A DNA stretch of 64,000 nt from Bathynomus jamesi (GCA_023014485.1 JAJOZX010005617.1:62001-126000), one strand, 5' to 3'; shown: positions 1 through 8,560, counted from the stretch's first letter. Program-made: numbers and translations. Notes: generated by a model from the sequence alone, not told the origin.

Positions 1-1
1 C

Positions 2-490
2 GATGGACATGGCGACATAGGATCTGAGCCCGACGATACAGCTGACCAACCAAAAAGATTAGCCACACAACATATCGAACATGTATTAAAAAGCACCCTC
101 CCACATACATTGATGAGTAAAGGCTTAAGTCTTTATAATCTATTGAATGAGGATCCCGCCATACAATGGACCGATACAGGCGAGATCATTGTGGAAGGAT
201 CAAAGGTACAGGGATCGAATATCGTAGACATTGTCCATGATCTGGTGAGAAAGTGGGATAGGCCATCACCATCAGGATGGAAGCATATTAAAGCAAGACT
301 ACAACAAATAAATGTCCCTAAAACGTTGATAGGAAATCTGAACAGGTTAAAAGACTTGGAACATGCAACGCATGTGACACAATTGAAGACGCCGTCACCC
401 CCGGCGGTAACACCTTTGAAGAGGAGAAAGAAGAGGTTAAACCAACCCTACCCACGTGCCTCTAAAATACGCAAATGGCTAACGTATTAA
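2..490 (+). CDS. Polinton small conserved ORF, 5' end outside window
   Basis: The frame is open from base 2 through the stop at 490, so the annotated start (TTG at 110 or ATG at 113) is probably internal and the gene begins upstream. The conserved-looking core contains WTDTGEIIVEGSKVQGSNI followed by a helix and PSGWKHIKARL...NVP, a block I associate with small proteins encoded next to the F54H12.3-like integrase in animal Polintons. The C-terminus is strongly basic (PLKRRKKR and following). The last 16 bases overlap the start of the integrase gene, suggesting coupled or polycistronic expression. The function is unknown; a nucleic-acid-binding or virion role is only inference from the basic tail. 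Confidence 0.7.
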   Translation, partial: DGHGDIGSEPDDTADQPKRLATQHIEHVLKSTLPHTLMSKGLSLYNLLNEDPAIQWTDTGEIIVEGSKVQGSNIVDIVHDLVRKWDRPSPSGWKHIKARLQQINVPKTLIGNLNRLKDLEHATHVTQLKTPSPPAVTPLKRRKKRLNQPYPRASKIRKWLTY

Positions 491-1530
491 CTAAACGCTA
501 TTATGACGTTTCTAACCCATACTCTTACGGCGGCGTAGATAGACTGTACAGAAGTGTTTACGGAGTAGGAAAAAAAGATGTTGAAAGATTTTTGAGGGAG
601 CAGGACGCTTATACGCTTCATAAGCCTGTGAGAAAAAGGTTTAAAACAGCCACGACAACGGCTTCCTCGATTGATTCTGTTTGGCAAGCAGATTTAACAG
701 ACATGCAAAGATATTCTGTGTATAACGATGGTTACCGCTACATTCTATTCATAATAGACGTATTCTCTAGATATCTGTGGCTAGTTCCTCTGAAAAATAA
801 ATCACCTGAAACAGTTGCTAAAGCCACCAAAACGCTAATGTTAAAAGAAAACAGGGTTCCTGGCTATTTTTGTACGGATATGGGGAAGGAATTTATAGGC
901 TGTGCTTTTCAGAACATGTTGACAGAGTTTAATATCAGCTATTACACAACCAATTCTATACATAAGGCTTTAGCTGAAAGAGTTCAGCGCACCATAAAGG
1001 AACGCATGCACCGTTATTTTACACATAAAAACACATACAGATTTCTAGACATTCTGGAATCATTGGCATCATCCTACAACCGCTCACACCATCGCACGAT
1101 TGGGACAACACCTAACGAAGTTTTAGAAAGAGGTACGCTCCCGAGAAGAGATGGATCACCACCACCACCACACTCTGCGCGCTTCAAAATCAATGATTAT
1201 GTAAGGCTGTCGCGTTCGGGGAATAAATTCGCAAAGGGTTTTGAGCAAGGATGGACACGAGAGATTTTTAAAGTTAGGGCTGTGAGACCTAAAGGTGAGA
1301 TAATGATGTATTACGTTGAAGATATGAATGGGGAAGAAATCTCAGGAGGTTTTTACCGCGAGGAGTTGCAGAAAGTTGCGTTTAATTTAGAAAAAAATGT
1401 GTTTAAAATTGAGAAAATTTTAGGAAGCAAAGGTTCAGGAAAGAGAAAAATGTACCTGGTGAAATGGCTAGGGTACCCAGAAAGCTTCAACACCTATATA
1501 AAAGCTGATGCAATAATGAAGCTTAAATAG
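475..1530 (+). CDS. Polinton integrase (F54H12.3-like) with C-terminal chromodomain
   Basis: Retroviral-type DDE integrase of 351 residues that would join the linear element to chromosomal DNA. The catalytic core starts near residue 66: WQADLTDM supplies D73, FCTDMGKEF supplies D135, and ALAERVQRTIK supplies E168. The D135-E168 spacing is 33, slightly shorter than the usual D,D(35)E. The N-terminal ~60 residues resemble the lead-in of the family rather than a clear HHCC zinc finger. Residues ~306-351 form a chromodomain-like module (FKIEKIL, then YLVKWLGYPESFNTY), with Tyr where the second cage Trp usually sits. Chromodomains on integrases are known to bias integration toward modified histones. 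It overlaps the preceding ORF by 16 bases, and the next ORF starts 9 bases after its stop. Intact. Confidence 0.92.
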   Translation: MANVLTKRYYDVSNPYSYGGVDRLYRSVYGVGKKDVERFLREQDAYTLHKPVRKRFKTATTTASSIDSVWQADLTDMQRYSVYNDGYRYILFIIDVFSRYLWLVPLKNKSPETVAKATKTLMLKENRVPGYFCTDMGKEFIGCAFQNMLTEFNISYYTTNSIHKALAERVQRTIKERMHRYFTHKNTYRFLDILESLASSYNRSHHRTIGTTPNEVLERGTLPRRDGSPPPPHSARFKINDYVRLSRSGNKFAKGFEQGWTREIFKVRAVRPKGEIMMYYVEDMNGEEISGGFYREELQKVAFNLEKNVFKIEKILGSKGSGKRKMYLVKWLGYPESFNTYIKADAIMKLK

Positions 1531-1538
1531 TATGCAAT

Positions 1539-2294
1539 ATGGCTCCTAACCATTTCTACGTCACACTCCCGTCCTCCTCGTCCCTGTCTGTACACCCTAA
1601 CAACACACTAGCCAACTTTGTAACAGAGCTCCACAAGCACATTGAATTGGGTCGTGATTCGTATGAGGTGGGGATATGCGAAATTCAGCTGGACACCATC
1701 TTTTTAAATATTGAACATAAAGAAACCGTTTTTACGATTCTTAGAGACATTGACGAGTGTGAAAAAGCTGGGGTAGCTATGGATGAAACTATGCGTATCG
1801 CTCGGACTAAGATTGCACGGTATTACAGTACAGAAGTAAGACTAGGACCGGGTCAATATGGTTCGGCCGAGGATGTTGTGAGAAGCTTAAACGTAAGTTT
1901 AAGAAACTCAAACCTTACGAATGATTTAGTATACGAAATCGTAAACAACCCTGCACATACACTAATCCTAAAATCAAAGACTAACAGACGTATTAAAGAT
2001 CATAGAAAGTTCCAAATTCTAGCCAATGGCCGATATAGCGCAGCCTTCCAAAGAGACACATTTCACGAGACACAGCATGACTTGTTCAGATTAATGTATC
2101 AATTGAAGATGGAGAAATTGGCTGAAAGGTCCCCAGACATGTGCTATATTTACAGTAATATAGTGGAGCACCAGTTTGTTGGGGATACCCAGGCACGCCT
2201 GCTGCGCATTGCTCACATCCCCAACCATAGAGGAAGGAGTTTGAGTATTACATATGACAGACCCCATTATGTGAATGTCGCAACTAATTTATAA
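1539..2294 (+). CDS. Polinton capsid-associated protein (FYVTLPS family), possible penton/minor capsid
   Basis: A 251-residue protein with the N-terminal signature FYVTLPSSSSLSVHPNN, then LANFVTEL and YEVGICEIQ. This pattern recurs in proteins encoded beside F54H12.2-like genes in animal Polintons. Its place between integrase and capsid genes and its length fit a minor capsid (penton-like single jelly-roll) protein, but that role is inferred from synteny, not from a recognised catalytic motif. The start ATG is in context ATATGGCT, nine bases after the integrase stop. No frameshifts. A structural prediction would separate a penton-like jelly-roll from another virion component. Confidence 0.75.
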   Translation: MAPNHFYVTLPSSSSLSVHPNNTLANFVTELHKHIELGRDSYEVGICEIQLDTIFLNIEHKETVFTILRDIDECEKAGVAMDETMRIARTKIARYYSTEVRLGPGQYGSAEDVVRSLNVSLRNSNLTNDLVYEIVNNPAHTLILKSKTNRRIKDHRKFQILANGRYSAAFQRDTFHETQHDLFRLMYQLKMEKLAERSPDMCYIYSNIVEHQFVGDTQARLLRIAHIPNHRGRSLSITYDRPHYVNVATNL

Positions 2295-2300
2295 CCAATA

Positions 2301-2330
2301 TCTCAATATATATAAGAACGATTCAGGGTG
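2301..2330 (+). promoter_or_regulatory. TATA-like promoter before the structural gene block
   Basis: TATATATAAG at 2307-2316 is followed by an initiator-like TTCAGG at 2322-2327. It lies in the only ~100-base gap between ORFs (2295-2394), where a promoter for the downstream structural and protease genes would be expected. The TATA-to-initiator spacing (~18) is shorter than the canonical ~30, so the start site is uncertain. Confidence 0.35.
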
Positions 2331-2394
2331 AAAACTTCCCATTCGGTAACGGGAGCTTAACAGTGAAGCTACACGTTCGACGCACTGAGTTATA

Positions 2395-2778
2395 ATGGAG
2401 AGAAAGCCTTTCACTGTCTATCGATGGGTGCGATACCAGCGCGGTAGTGGACTTGGGTCCAGTTTTTCATCCATACTACGTACGGCTGTTCCTTTGCTGA
2501 AGAGGGGTGCCAGGTACCTTGGAAGGAAAGCGCTACAATCAGGTATTAACACTGCAGAAGACATATTGGCCGGGGCTAAACCTAAAGAGGTTCTGAAAAA
2601 ACATTTAAAGCGTACACGGGACGAAATCATCAAAGATGCAAAGAGAAAAATGCGTGGTGGCGGGAAGAAGCGGGCTGCCCGGAAGAAGAAGGGGTCACGT
2701 GGTATTAAACGTAAAAGGCTATCAAAAAAGAAGTGCTGTAAGCGAATGAAACCTATGGTTGACCACTTTTTTGACTGA
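2395..2778 (+). CDS. Basic adenovirus pX-like virion protein
   Basis: A 127-residue, very basic protein. Residues ~16-22 (RGSGLGS) precede an amphipathic segment (ILRTAVPLLKRGARYLGRKAL, ~27-47). The C-terminal half is a Lys/Arg tail ending in a paired-cysteine patch (KKCCKRM). Similar short proteins with a Gly-rich start, a hydrophobic/amphipathic segment and a basic tail occur in Polintons and adintoviruses and resemble adenovirus pX/pVI-type core or membrane-lytic proteins. The role is therefore likely DNA condensation or membrane disruption during entry, by family analogy. Adenain-type cleavage around the Gly motif is possible because the protease is encoded three genes downstream. Intact. 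Confidence 0.7.
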   Translation: MERKPFTVYRWVRYQRGSGLGSSFSSILRTAVPLLKRGARYLGRKALQSGINTAEDILAGAKPKEVLKKHLKRTRDEIIKDAKRKMRGGGKKRAARKKKGSRGIKRKRLSKKKCCKRMKPMVDHFFD

Positions 2779-2801
2779 TATAAGCTAAGGACATTGATCT
2801 C

Positions 2802-4154
2802 ATGAATCATAGTTTGTTTACCACTTGTCGAGAGAGGAGTCACTGTTTCGCCATGGCACGCTTCATCCACCCATGTAGTTCACAATGCTGTAAATCGGAG
2901 CTGTCCCTTTTTGAGCTACCTCCAACCCAAGTTTCGATTGAGCACAGTGACTTTATTACAATTAACCCTTTAAACACAATTAGTTCCCCGAGTGCACCTA
3001 TAGAATTCGTGATACCCAGCTCAGGTCCTTACTTTTTTGATCCAAGCTGTGTGCACATGTACGCTAAGCTACGTATAGCCCATTCTGATGGAACGGTCTG
3101 CGATGACAAATATGCTGTATACCCTGAAACAAACTTTCTGCACTCCATATTCAACCAGTGTGACGTATATTTAAATCAGACCAACATATCGGCAGGCACG
3201 GGGTACTATCATCTACGAGCCTATCTGGAAAATGTCCTCAACTTTTCCAAAGAAGCGAAGGCTACCTTTTTAAGTGCCGAGGGATATTATCAAACTAAAG
3301 ATGAAAATAGTATAAAGGACAAATTTAAAAATTCTAAAAAGAAAATATACGAGTGTTTTGGACGGTTGCACACAGATTTCACTTTCCAGGAGAAGTTGCT
3401 TGTGAACGGGGTGGATATGAAAATAAAGCTCACCCGCACGAGTCCTGAGATCTGCTTAAATCTGGATGCTGATCAAGAAGAGGGTGCAAAGCCCGTTGTG
3501 GTTCACATTATGGACACATACCTCCGCGTACGGCGAGTGAAATTAAGTTCACCAAAACAACTAGAAATTGAGAAAAATTTACTAAACGCTACAGTGAAAT
3601 ATCCTATTAACAGAGTGCAAATCAAACTATATACGGTTCCTGCAGGGTTGGCATCGAAGCAGATAGAAAACATTGCCCTGGGAAATCTTCCTAAAAGGAT
3701 ATTAATCGGCATGCAGGACCATGCTTCGGTGAATGGAAAATATAAAAAGAGTGCCTTTAAATTCGAGAATTTCGGACTTAAAAATATAACTCTATACGTT
3801 AATGGCACTGCTTTGGGTGGAACAATGGGTACGGACTATTCATCAGACGCTGTGTTACCTCTTTGTGCCAGAGCCTATAGTAATCTGACCCATATTGCAG
3901 GTGATTGTGATGAGCTTGGTAATGGGGTAACGCAGGAAGAATTCATTGATCAATTTAACCTTTATCCGTTTGACATTACACCTGACTTATCTGCTAGCGT
4001 AAATACCCATTTAACCCCACAGCAGAGCGGAAACATCTCAGTGCGGCTGGAATTCGCCAAGCCTATAGACGCTCCTATTAGTGTACTAGTATATCTCGAA
4101 TCGCAAGCCCTAATAGAAGTAGATAGATTTAGGAGCGTTATCACTGACTTTTAA
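2802..4154 (+). CDS. F54H12.2-like protein, putative Polinton major capsid protein
   Basis: A 450-residue protein of the family annotated in many arthropod and nematode genomes as F54H12.2-like. The N-terminal hallmark is CCKSELSLFELPPTQVSIE, then APIEFVIPSSG and a DPSCVHMYAKLRI strand-rich stretch. A long run of beta-type sequence follows, with YLRVRRVKL near the middle and a C-terminal strand set ending near ISVRLEFAKP and VLVYLES. Its place between the pX-like gene and the protease, and its size, fit the double jelly-roll capsid protein; I infer this and did not verify the fold. Translation may start at Met1 (2802) or at Met18 (2853), which has the better context (GCCATGGCA) and lies closer to the conserved block. 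The stop is one base before the protease ATG. Confidence 0.8.
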   Translation: MNHSLFTTCRERSHCFAMARFIHPCSSQCCKSELSLFELPPTQVSIEHSDFITINPLNTISSPSAPIEFVIPSSGPYFFDPSCVHMYAKLRIAHSDGTVCDDKYAVYPETNFLHSIFNQCDVYLNQTNISAGTGYYHLRAYLENVLNFSKEAKATFLSAEGYYQTKDENSIKDKFKNSKKKIYECFGRLHTDFTFQEKLLVNGVDMKIKLTRTSPEICLNLDADQEEGAKPVVVHIMDTYLRVRRVKLSSPKQLEIEKNLLNATVKYPINRVQIKLYTVPAGLASKQIENIALGNLPKRILIGMQDHASVNGKYKKSAFKFENFGLKNITLYVNGTALGGTMGTDYSSDAVLPLCARAYSNLTHIAGDCDELGNGVTQEEFIDQFNLYPFDITPDLSASVNTHLTPQQSGNISVRLEFAKPIDAPISVLVYLESQALIEVDRFRSVITDF

Positions 4155-4155
4155 A

Positions 4156-4638
4156 ATGGATGCTAATACACTTCAGAAAGTAATGGAACGAGTCACACGT
4201 TCCAAATTTATCGGCGTGTTTGCGAAGAATGAAACATTGAGTTTGCCAAGTACGCGAGAATGCGGTAGTCTTATTGTGAACACAGATGTCATCGGTAATG
4301 AAGGGATTCACTGGATCGCTGTCTATTTTAAAAATAGACAGCGCCTGTACTATTTTGATTCACTCGGTACTCAACCCTGGAGTGACCCTATTATTGTAAA
4401 ATTTCTCGCTCAGTTACATATTCCCGAAGTTGTATGGAACCCATTTCGCATACAAGGATATTTTAGTAATGTTTGCGGAATGTACTGCGTCTCATTTCTC
4501 ATGCATATGTCATGTGATAAAGAATTTATAAATTTTTTAAATTTATTTGACCCGTGTCACACTCGCCGAAACGATGAAATGGTATGCAGACAGATAAAAA
4601 TCCGTTTTCCAATTGTACGTACTCGTTGTATAGTATAA
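4156..4638 (+). CDS. Adenain-like cysteine protease
   Basis: A 160-residue C5-type (adenovirus-like) cysteine protease expected to mature virion proteins. The catalytic set is visible: His52 in GIHWIAVYF, Asp68 in YYFDSLG, Gln100 in FRIQGY and Cys107 in NVCGMYCVSF. The Gln-to-Cys spacing of seven and the overall length of ~160 fit the Polinton protease family, shorter than human adenain. It starts one base after the capsid-candidate stop, implying a shared transcript. A polyadenylation signal follows at 4703. No frameshift. The C-terminus (CHTRRNDEMVCRQ) is cysteine-containing and typical of these short homologues. Confidence 0.9.
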   Translation: MDANTLQKVMERVTRSKFIGVFAKNETLSLPSTRECGSLIVNTDVIGNEGIHWIAVYFKNRQRLYYFDSLGTQPWSDPIIVKFLAQLHIPEVVWNPFRIQGYFSNVCGMYCVSFLMHMSCDKEFINFLNLFDPCHTRRNDEMVCRQIKIRFPIVRTRCIV

Positions 4639-4702
4639 TGTTTTTGTTCGTATATTTGTAACGATATTCTGTAGTTGGTTATTGTACTGATTTCTTTCAT
4701 TT

Positions 4703-4708
4703 AATAAA
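4703..4708 (+). terminator. Polyadenylation signal after the protease gene
   Basis: AATAAA lies 65 bases after the protease stop, in an AT-rich stretch. It would close the plus-strand gene block. Confidence 0.5.
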
Positions 4709-4755
4709 TTTATGAAAATATATTGTCTTCTTATCCCAAAAAGATCGAAAAACAC

Positions 4756-4881
4756 TTACATTATTTCGGTGTGACATTGTTGACTGATCAGTATATCCTC
4801 CGTATTCATGACACGAGATTCTTCAAAAGATTGTATAACACGTGTCAAATCCTCATCGGACCTTAAAGGAATAATGTTCAT
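4756..4881 (-). CDS. Small minus-strand ORF (possible exon) at the Polinton end
   Basis: A 41-codon ORF read right to left, beginning MNIIPLRSDEDL and ending HTEIM. Its stop codon TAA is formed by the splice-donor-like string GTAAGTG (4759-4753), so the apparent stop may be removed by splicing. A candidate acceptor (AAAAG) sits immediately upstream of the ATG and would join in frame with the donor of the second mini-ORF at 5109. A longer plus-strand ORF covers the same bases (4808-5089) but has no recognisable features. The product is unknown and acidic in the middle. Treat it as a candidate exon. Confidence 0.4.
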   Translation of the reverse strand: MNIIPLRSDEDLTRVIQSFEESRVMNTEDILISQQCHTEIM

Positions 4882-4951
4882 TCTTTTAAAACATATACAG
4901 AGTATACAGACAGATCCCCATTATGTGAAGATATCTTTGGTTCATTTAAGA

Positions 4952-5038
4952 GGAATAACATTGATTGCCATAAAAAATTTCGATTTTAGCATAATGGGGA
5001 TAAGAGTAAAACCAAATAACATTGATTGCCATAAAAAA
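4952..5038 (+). repeat. Short direct repeat inside the Polinton end
   Basis: AATAACATTGATTGCCATAA occurs at about 4956 and again at about 5017, so part of this stretch is a local duplication. Confidence 0.6.
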
Positions 5039-5105
5039 ATTTTGGCGAGTATCTATTTGACGAGATACTACACCCATCCATATATATAAATCGAATTATA
5101 GACAC

Positions 5106-5279
5106 TTACATTTCTATGGTAGTCCCTTGCGTCGGATTGTAAGGAGCGTCACTGCAAATATCTTCTACTGTTTGCGTTGGGAATAATTCATCACGGTCAA
5201 TCGCGTTAAAAATACTAATTGCCGTTAATGCTGCAGTATCACTTTCTTCATACAAATCTGGGGAGACGTACAGGTCCAT
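5106..5279 (-). CDS. Small minus-strand ORF (57 codons) with strong start and donor
   Basis: The ORF begins MDLYVSPDLYEES and ends TTIEM. The ATG at 5279 sits in an ideal animal context (CCACCATGG). The terminal ATG-TAA overlaps a splice donor GTAAGTG at 5109-5103, the same arrangement as the mini-ORF at 4756-4881. A TATA element lies ~70 bases upstream on the same strand. The product is acidic (about a dozen Asp/Glu) with no recognised domain. Polintons can carry lineage-specific accessory genes near their ends on the opposite strand, which fits, but function cannot be assigned. Confidence 0.5.
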   Translation of the reverse strand: MDLYVSPDLYEESDTAALTAISIFNAIDRDELFPTQTVEDICSDAPYNPTQGTTIEM

Positions 5280-5329
5280 GGTGGAGGGAATGATTATTCA
5301 CTGACGCGAAAATAGCTACTGTTACTCCC

Positions 5330-5356
5330 AACTGAAAAATATCCACTTTTATATGC
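5330..5356 (-). promoter_or_regulatory. TATA box and initiator for the minus-strand mini-ORF
   Basis: On the minus strand CATATAAAAG (5355-5346) is followed by TTTTTCAGTT, whose TCAGTT (5335-5330) matches the arthropod initiator. Spacing is about 20, shorter than the usual 30. The ATG follows at 5279. Confidence 0.45.
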
Positions 5357-5540
5357 ACAATCGCCAAGCTCCGCCCCAAAGACCAGATGTTCGTAGTGAT
5401 TGGCTGCCGATGTAGCTCGTTGGAGCTATGATGTGTACCAATCCGCTATAACGGGTCCGGACGAGTAACATATATAAAATCGTGTTTCTTGTGAATAAAT
5501 TATAGACACTTACATTTCTATGGTAGCCCCTTATATTATA

Positions 5541-5999
5541 TTTTTATTTTTACTTACAAGTTATTAGTATTGTTTTCACAAATTCTTGTGTTAACATAAT
5601 TTCAATTGTTAACTTATTTTATAATAAAGAAATTATATCCTAATTATATTTAAAAAAAAGCAAAATATATGGTTTTTGTTATCTGGAATACATGGCGCTA
5701 TCTGGAATACATGGTGCGATCAAAATCTTTATTAATAAAACAGGATAGAAGCATATGAAAGTCAAGGTAAACTATAGTTGCAAATTATAGTTAGGTTAGT
5801 TTAGGTTAGGTTAGGTCTCTTACATATAAAAACCCATTCACTAAGAGCATTGGTTTTCCTTTCTCACTAGAAACAAACTCTGCCATTTTATGGGTGGTTT
5901 AACTGCAGCACTATAAATGTTATAGTTTAAATGAAGAGGCTAACTAAACACTGCATAAATAAACACTAAAATAAAATTAAATGTTATAATATGAAAAAA
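5541..5999. other. AT-rich non-coding stretch with TTAGG-like run
   Basis: No gene seen. 5786-5815 holds imperfect arthropod telomere-type repeats (TTAGGTTAGGTTAGG). 5666-5722 carries ATCTGGAATACATGG repeats that recur at 7675-7729 beyond the satellite. Confidence 0.6.
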
Positions 6000-6425
6000 T
6001 AAATAATATATATATATATATATATTTACATATACCTATCATAAGATGATTAAAAGAATGTATATATATAATTATAGTAAACTTACGTCAAGATAAACTA
6101 GTTACCCATAAAAACCTAATTGTTTTTCTATAATTCTGTTTTCTATGGTTGGTTGAATTATGTGTAGGCTAACTACGTTATTTGTTTCGTCTCCGAAAAG
6201 TTTAACTTCAAGTTTAATGAAGTTCAAGTTAATGTTATATTTGTTTCTAATCGTTAAACACTATATACATCTATTGTAAAACACTATATACATCTATACA
6301 TCTATAGTGAAACACTATATATATCTATTTATCTATCTTAAAAAATTATAAAATATTTATCGTTTAATTTTGCTCATGTTGTTTGCAAAGTAAATACATT
6401 CAAACTTGTTTTAAATAAATAAAAA

Positions 6426-6479
<54 letters not shown>

Positions 6480-7575
6480 CACAAGATGTTTAAAAGACTG
6501 TATATATATAATTATAGTAAACTTATGTCAAGATAAACTAGTTATCCATAAAAACCTAATTGTTTTTCTATAATTCTGTTTTCTATGGTTGGTTGAATTA
6601 TGTGTAGGCTAACTACGTTATTTGTTTCGTCTCCGAAAAGTTTAACTTCAAGTTTAATGAAGTTCAAGTTAATGTTATATTTGTTTCTAATCGTTAAACA
6701 CTATATACATCTATTGTAAAACACTATATACATCTATACATCTATAGTGAAACACTATATATATCTATTTATCTATCTTAAAAAATTATAAAATATTTAT
6801 CGTTTAATTTTGCTCAAGTTGTTTGCAAAGTAAATACATTCAAACTTGTTTTAAATAAAGAAAATTTATATATATATATATATATATATATCACAAGATG
6901 TTTAAAAGACTGTATATATATAATTATAGTAAACTTATGTCAAGATAAACTAGTTATCCATAAAAACCTAATTGTTTTTCTATAATTCTGTTTTCTATGG
7001 TTGGTTGAATTATGTGTAGGCTAACTACGTTATTTGTTTCGTCTCCGAAAAGTTTAACTTCAAGTTTAATGAAGTTCAAGTTAATGTTATATTTGTTTCT
7101 AATCGTTAAACACTATATACATCTATTGTAAAACACTATATACATCTATACATCTATAGTGAAACACTATATATATATCTATTTATCTATCTTAAAAAAT
7201 TATAAAATATTTATCGTTTAATTTTGCTCATGTTGTTTGCAAAGTAAATACATTCAAACTTGTTTTAAATAAAGAAAAAATTAATATATATATATATATA
7301 TCACAAGATGTTTAAAAGACTGTATATATATAATTATAGTAAACTTATGTCAAGATAAACTAGTTATCCATAAAAACCTAATTGTTTTTCTATAATTCTG
7401 TTTTCTATGGTTGGTTGAATTATGTGTAGGCTAACTACGTTATTTGTTTCGTCTCCGGAAAGTTTAACTTCAAGTTTAATGAAGTTCAAGTTAATGTTAT
7501 ATTTGTTTTCTAATCGTTAAACACTATATACATCTATTGTAAAACACTATATACATCTATATATCTATAAAAATT
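6000..7575. repeat. Satellite-like tandem array, four units of ~410-440 bp
   Basis: The anchor AAGATAAACTAGTTA recurs near 6090, 6530, 6942 and 7352, giving periods of about 440, 412 and 410. Units are nearly identical over their unique part (including TTTGTTTCGTCTCCG). They differ mainly in the length of a (TA)n tract at each boundary (6008, 6430, 6868, 7284). No coding frame is conserved between units. The array is bracketed by copies of the ATCTGGAATACATGG sequence. Confidence 0.92.
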
Positions 7576-7674
7576 AAGTGTGTAAAAATTATTTATTTAA
7601 TAAACAGAATTTAATTGGATTCATCTACCGTCATATAAATATATATTGTGGTACACTATTTAAATGGATGATTA

Positions 7675-7880
7675 ATATATGGTTTTTGTTATCTGGAATA
7701 CATGGCGCTATCTGGAATACATGGAGCGATCTGGCAACTCAGCACCCGAATACATGGCATGATCTGGCAACTCAGCAACTGCATACATGGTGCGATCTGG
7801 CAACTCAGCAACTGAATACACGGCGTGATCTGGCAACTCAGCAACTGAATACATGGCGCTATCTGGCAACTCAGCCAGAA
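7675..7880. repeat. Compound minisatellite, 19-bp then 33-bp units
   Basis: ATCTGG starts fall at 7691, 7710 and 7729 (19-bp spacing), then 7762, 7795, 7828 and 7861 (33-bp spacing). The 33-bp unit equals the 19-bp unit with a 14-bp insert (CAACTCAGCAACTG) after ATCTGG. The minus-strand ORF over it just reads the 11-codon repeat and is not a convincing gene. Confidence 0.9.
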
Positions 7881-8560
7881 TAGAGGTTTATAAAAGACCG
7901 AGAGACGACTGACGGAGTCATTCAAGCTTGGCTCCCAGCCGAGCAAGGATCTCTGGTCCTTCTCTTTCTGGCCCTTTGGGAAAACCCCTTAGAGGCCTCT
8001 TAGGTTAGGTAAACGAAAATAACTTGGGGGAGAACTCCGCCTCCAAGTTGCATGCCTTGCAATCAAAGGCAACTACTCTCTCTCTCTCTCTCTCTCCTTC
8101 AGGTGTACCCCTCCCCCCTTGGCTCAGCCAACTGGCTGATTAGGAGCCTATAAAACAACGCCTACTCGGCTGAAGTCTTAATATGCACTTGGCTCCTGCC
8201 ACGTGAACACCTCTCCTCCTTTCTCTCCTTTCTGGCCCTTTGGGGGGAATAGCTTGGGGGAGAACTCCGCCTCCAAGTTGCATGCCCCTTGCAACCCCGG
8301 TTGGCAACAAAGGCCAGTACTCTTTTTTTCTTTTTTTTTTCCTTTTTTTCTTTTTTTGGAATTTTTTTGTAATTTTTTTTGCAACACCCCCCTTCGCAAC
8401 AACCCCCACCCCTCTTTGCAACATTACGTAATCACTTGCAACATTCTTGCACTCTCCCCTTTTTCGGCTATACTACTGGTGTAACTTGGGACATATATTA
8501 TATATTGACCTTCTTGGTATTTATAGCTAGATATGTACTTTATACTGTACGTAAAACAAT
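7881..8560. repeat. Duplicated pyrimidine-rich sequence, no gene
   Basis: AGAACTCCGCCTCCAAGTTG occurs near 8030 and again near 8262, with shared TGGCCCTTTGGG text, so the area is a local duplication. (TC)n runs at 8070-8096 and a T/C-rich tract at 8320-8380 create spurious Phe-rich and Lys-rich ORFs. Confidence 0.7.

Larger units (their letters stand above)
5092..5526 (+). repeat. Direct repeat carrying the donor-like motif
   Basis: A ~29-base block containing ATAGACACTTACATTTCTA is present at 5092-5121 and 5498-5527. On the minus strand both copies read CCATAGAAATGTAAGTG, the exon end plus donor of the 57-codon ORF. Each is preceded by a plus-strand TATATAAA (5083, 5471). Confidence 0.7.
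1..5540 (+). mobile_element. Polinton/Maverick virus-like transposon, partial (one end)
   Basis: Six consecutive plus-strand ORFs with almost no spacing encode a set typical of animal Polintons of the F54H12.2/F54H12.3 type: a small ORF, a DDE integrase with chromodomain, an FYVTLPS-type protein, a basic pX-like protein, an F54H12.2-like putative capsid protein and an adenain-like cysteine protease. Protein-primed polymerase B and the FtsK/HerA-type ATPase are absent and presumably lie left of base 1. The right limit is inferred. Element-like promoter and exon signals run to about 5540, after which AT-rich sequence and satellite DNA begin. I could not pair terminal inverted repeats because the other end is outside. 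No ORF here carries a frameshift, unlike most other elements in the window. Confidence 0.85.

Noticed and set aside
4808..5089. 93-codon plus-strand ORF at the Polinton end
   Set aside because: Overlaps the minus-strand mini-ORF, contains an internal duplication and shows no protein-like motif.
5786..5815. Telomere end
   Set aside because: Only a few imperfect TTAGG units, interstitial, with element sequence on both sides.
7675..7880. Possible CRISPR-like array
   Set aside because: Units are contiguous without unique spacers and the genome is eukaryotic.
7689..7946. 85-codon minus-strand Cys-rich repeat protein
   Set aside because: It is only the translated 33-bp minisatellite; the first part shifts with the 19-bp units.
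8203..8484. Phe-rich ORFs
   Set aside because: Product of a T/C-rich tract, present in several overlapping frames.
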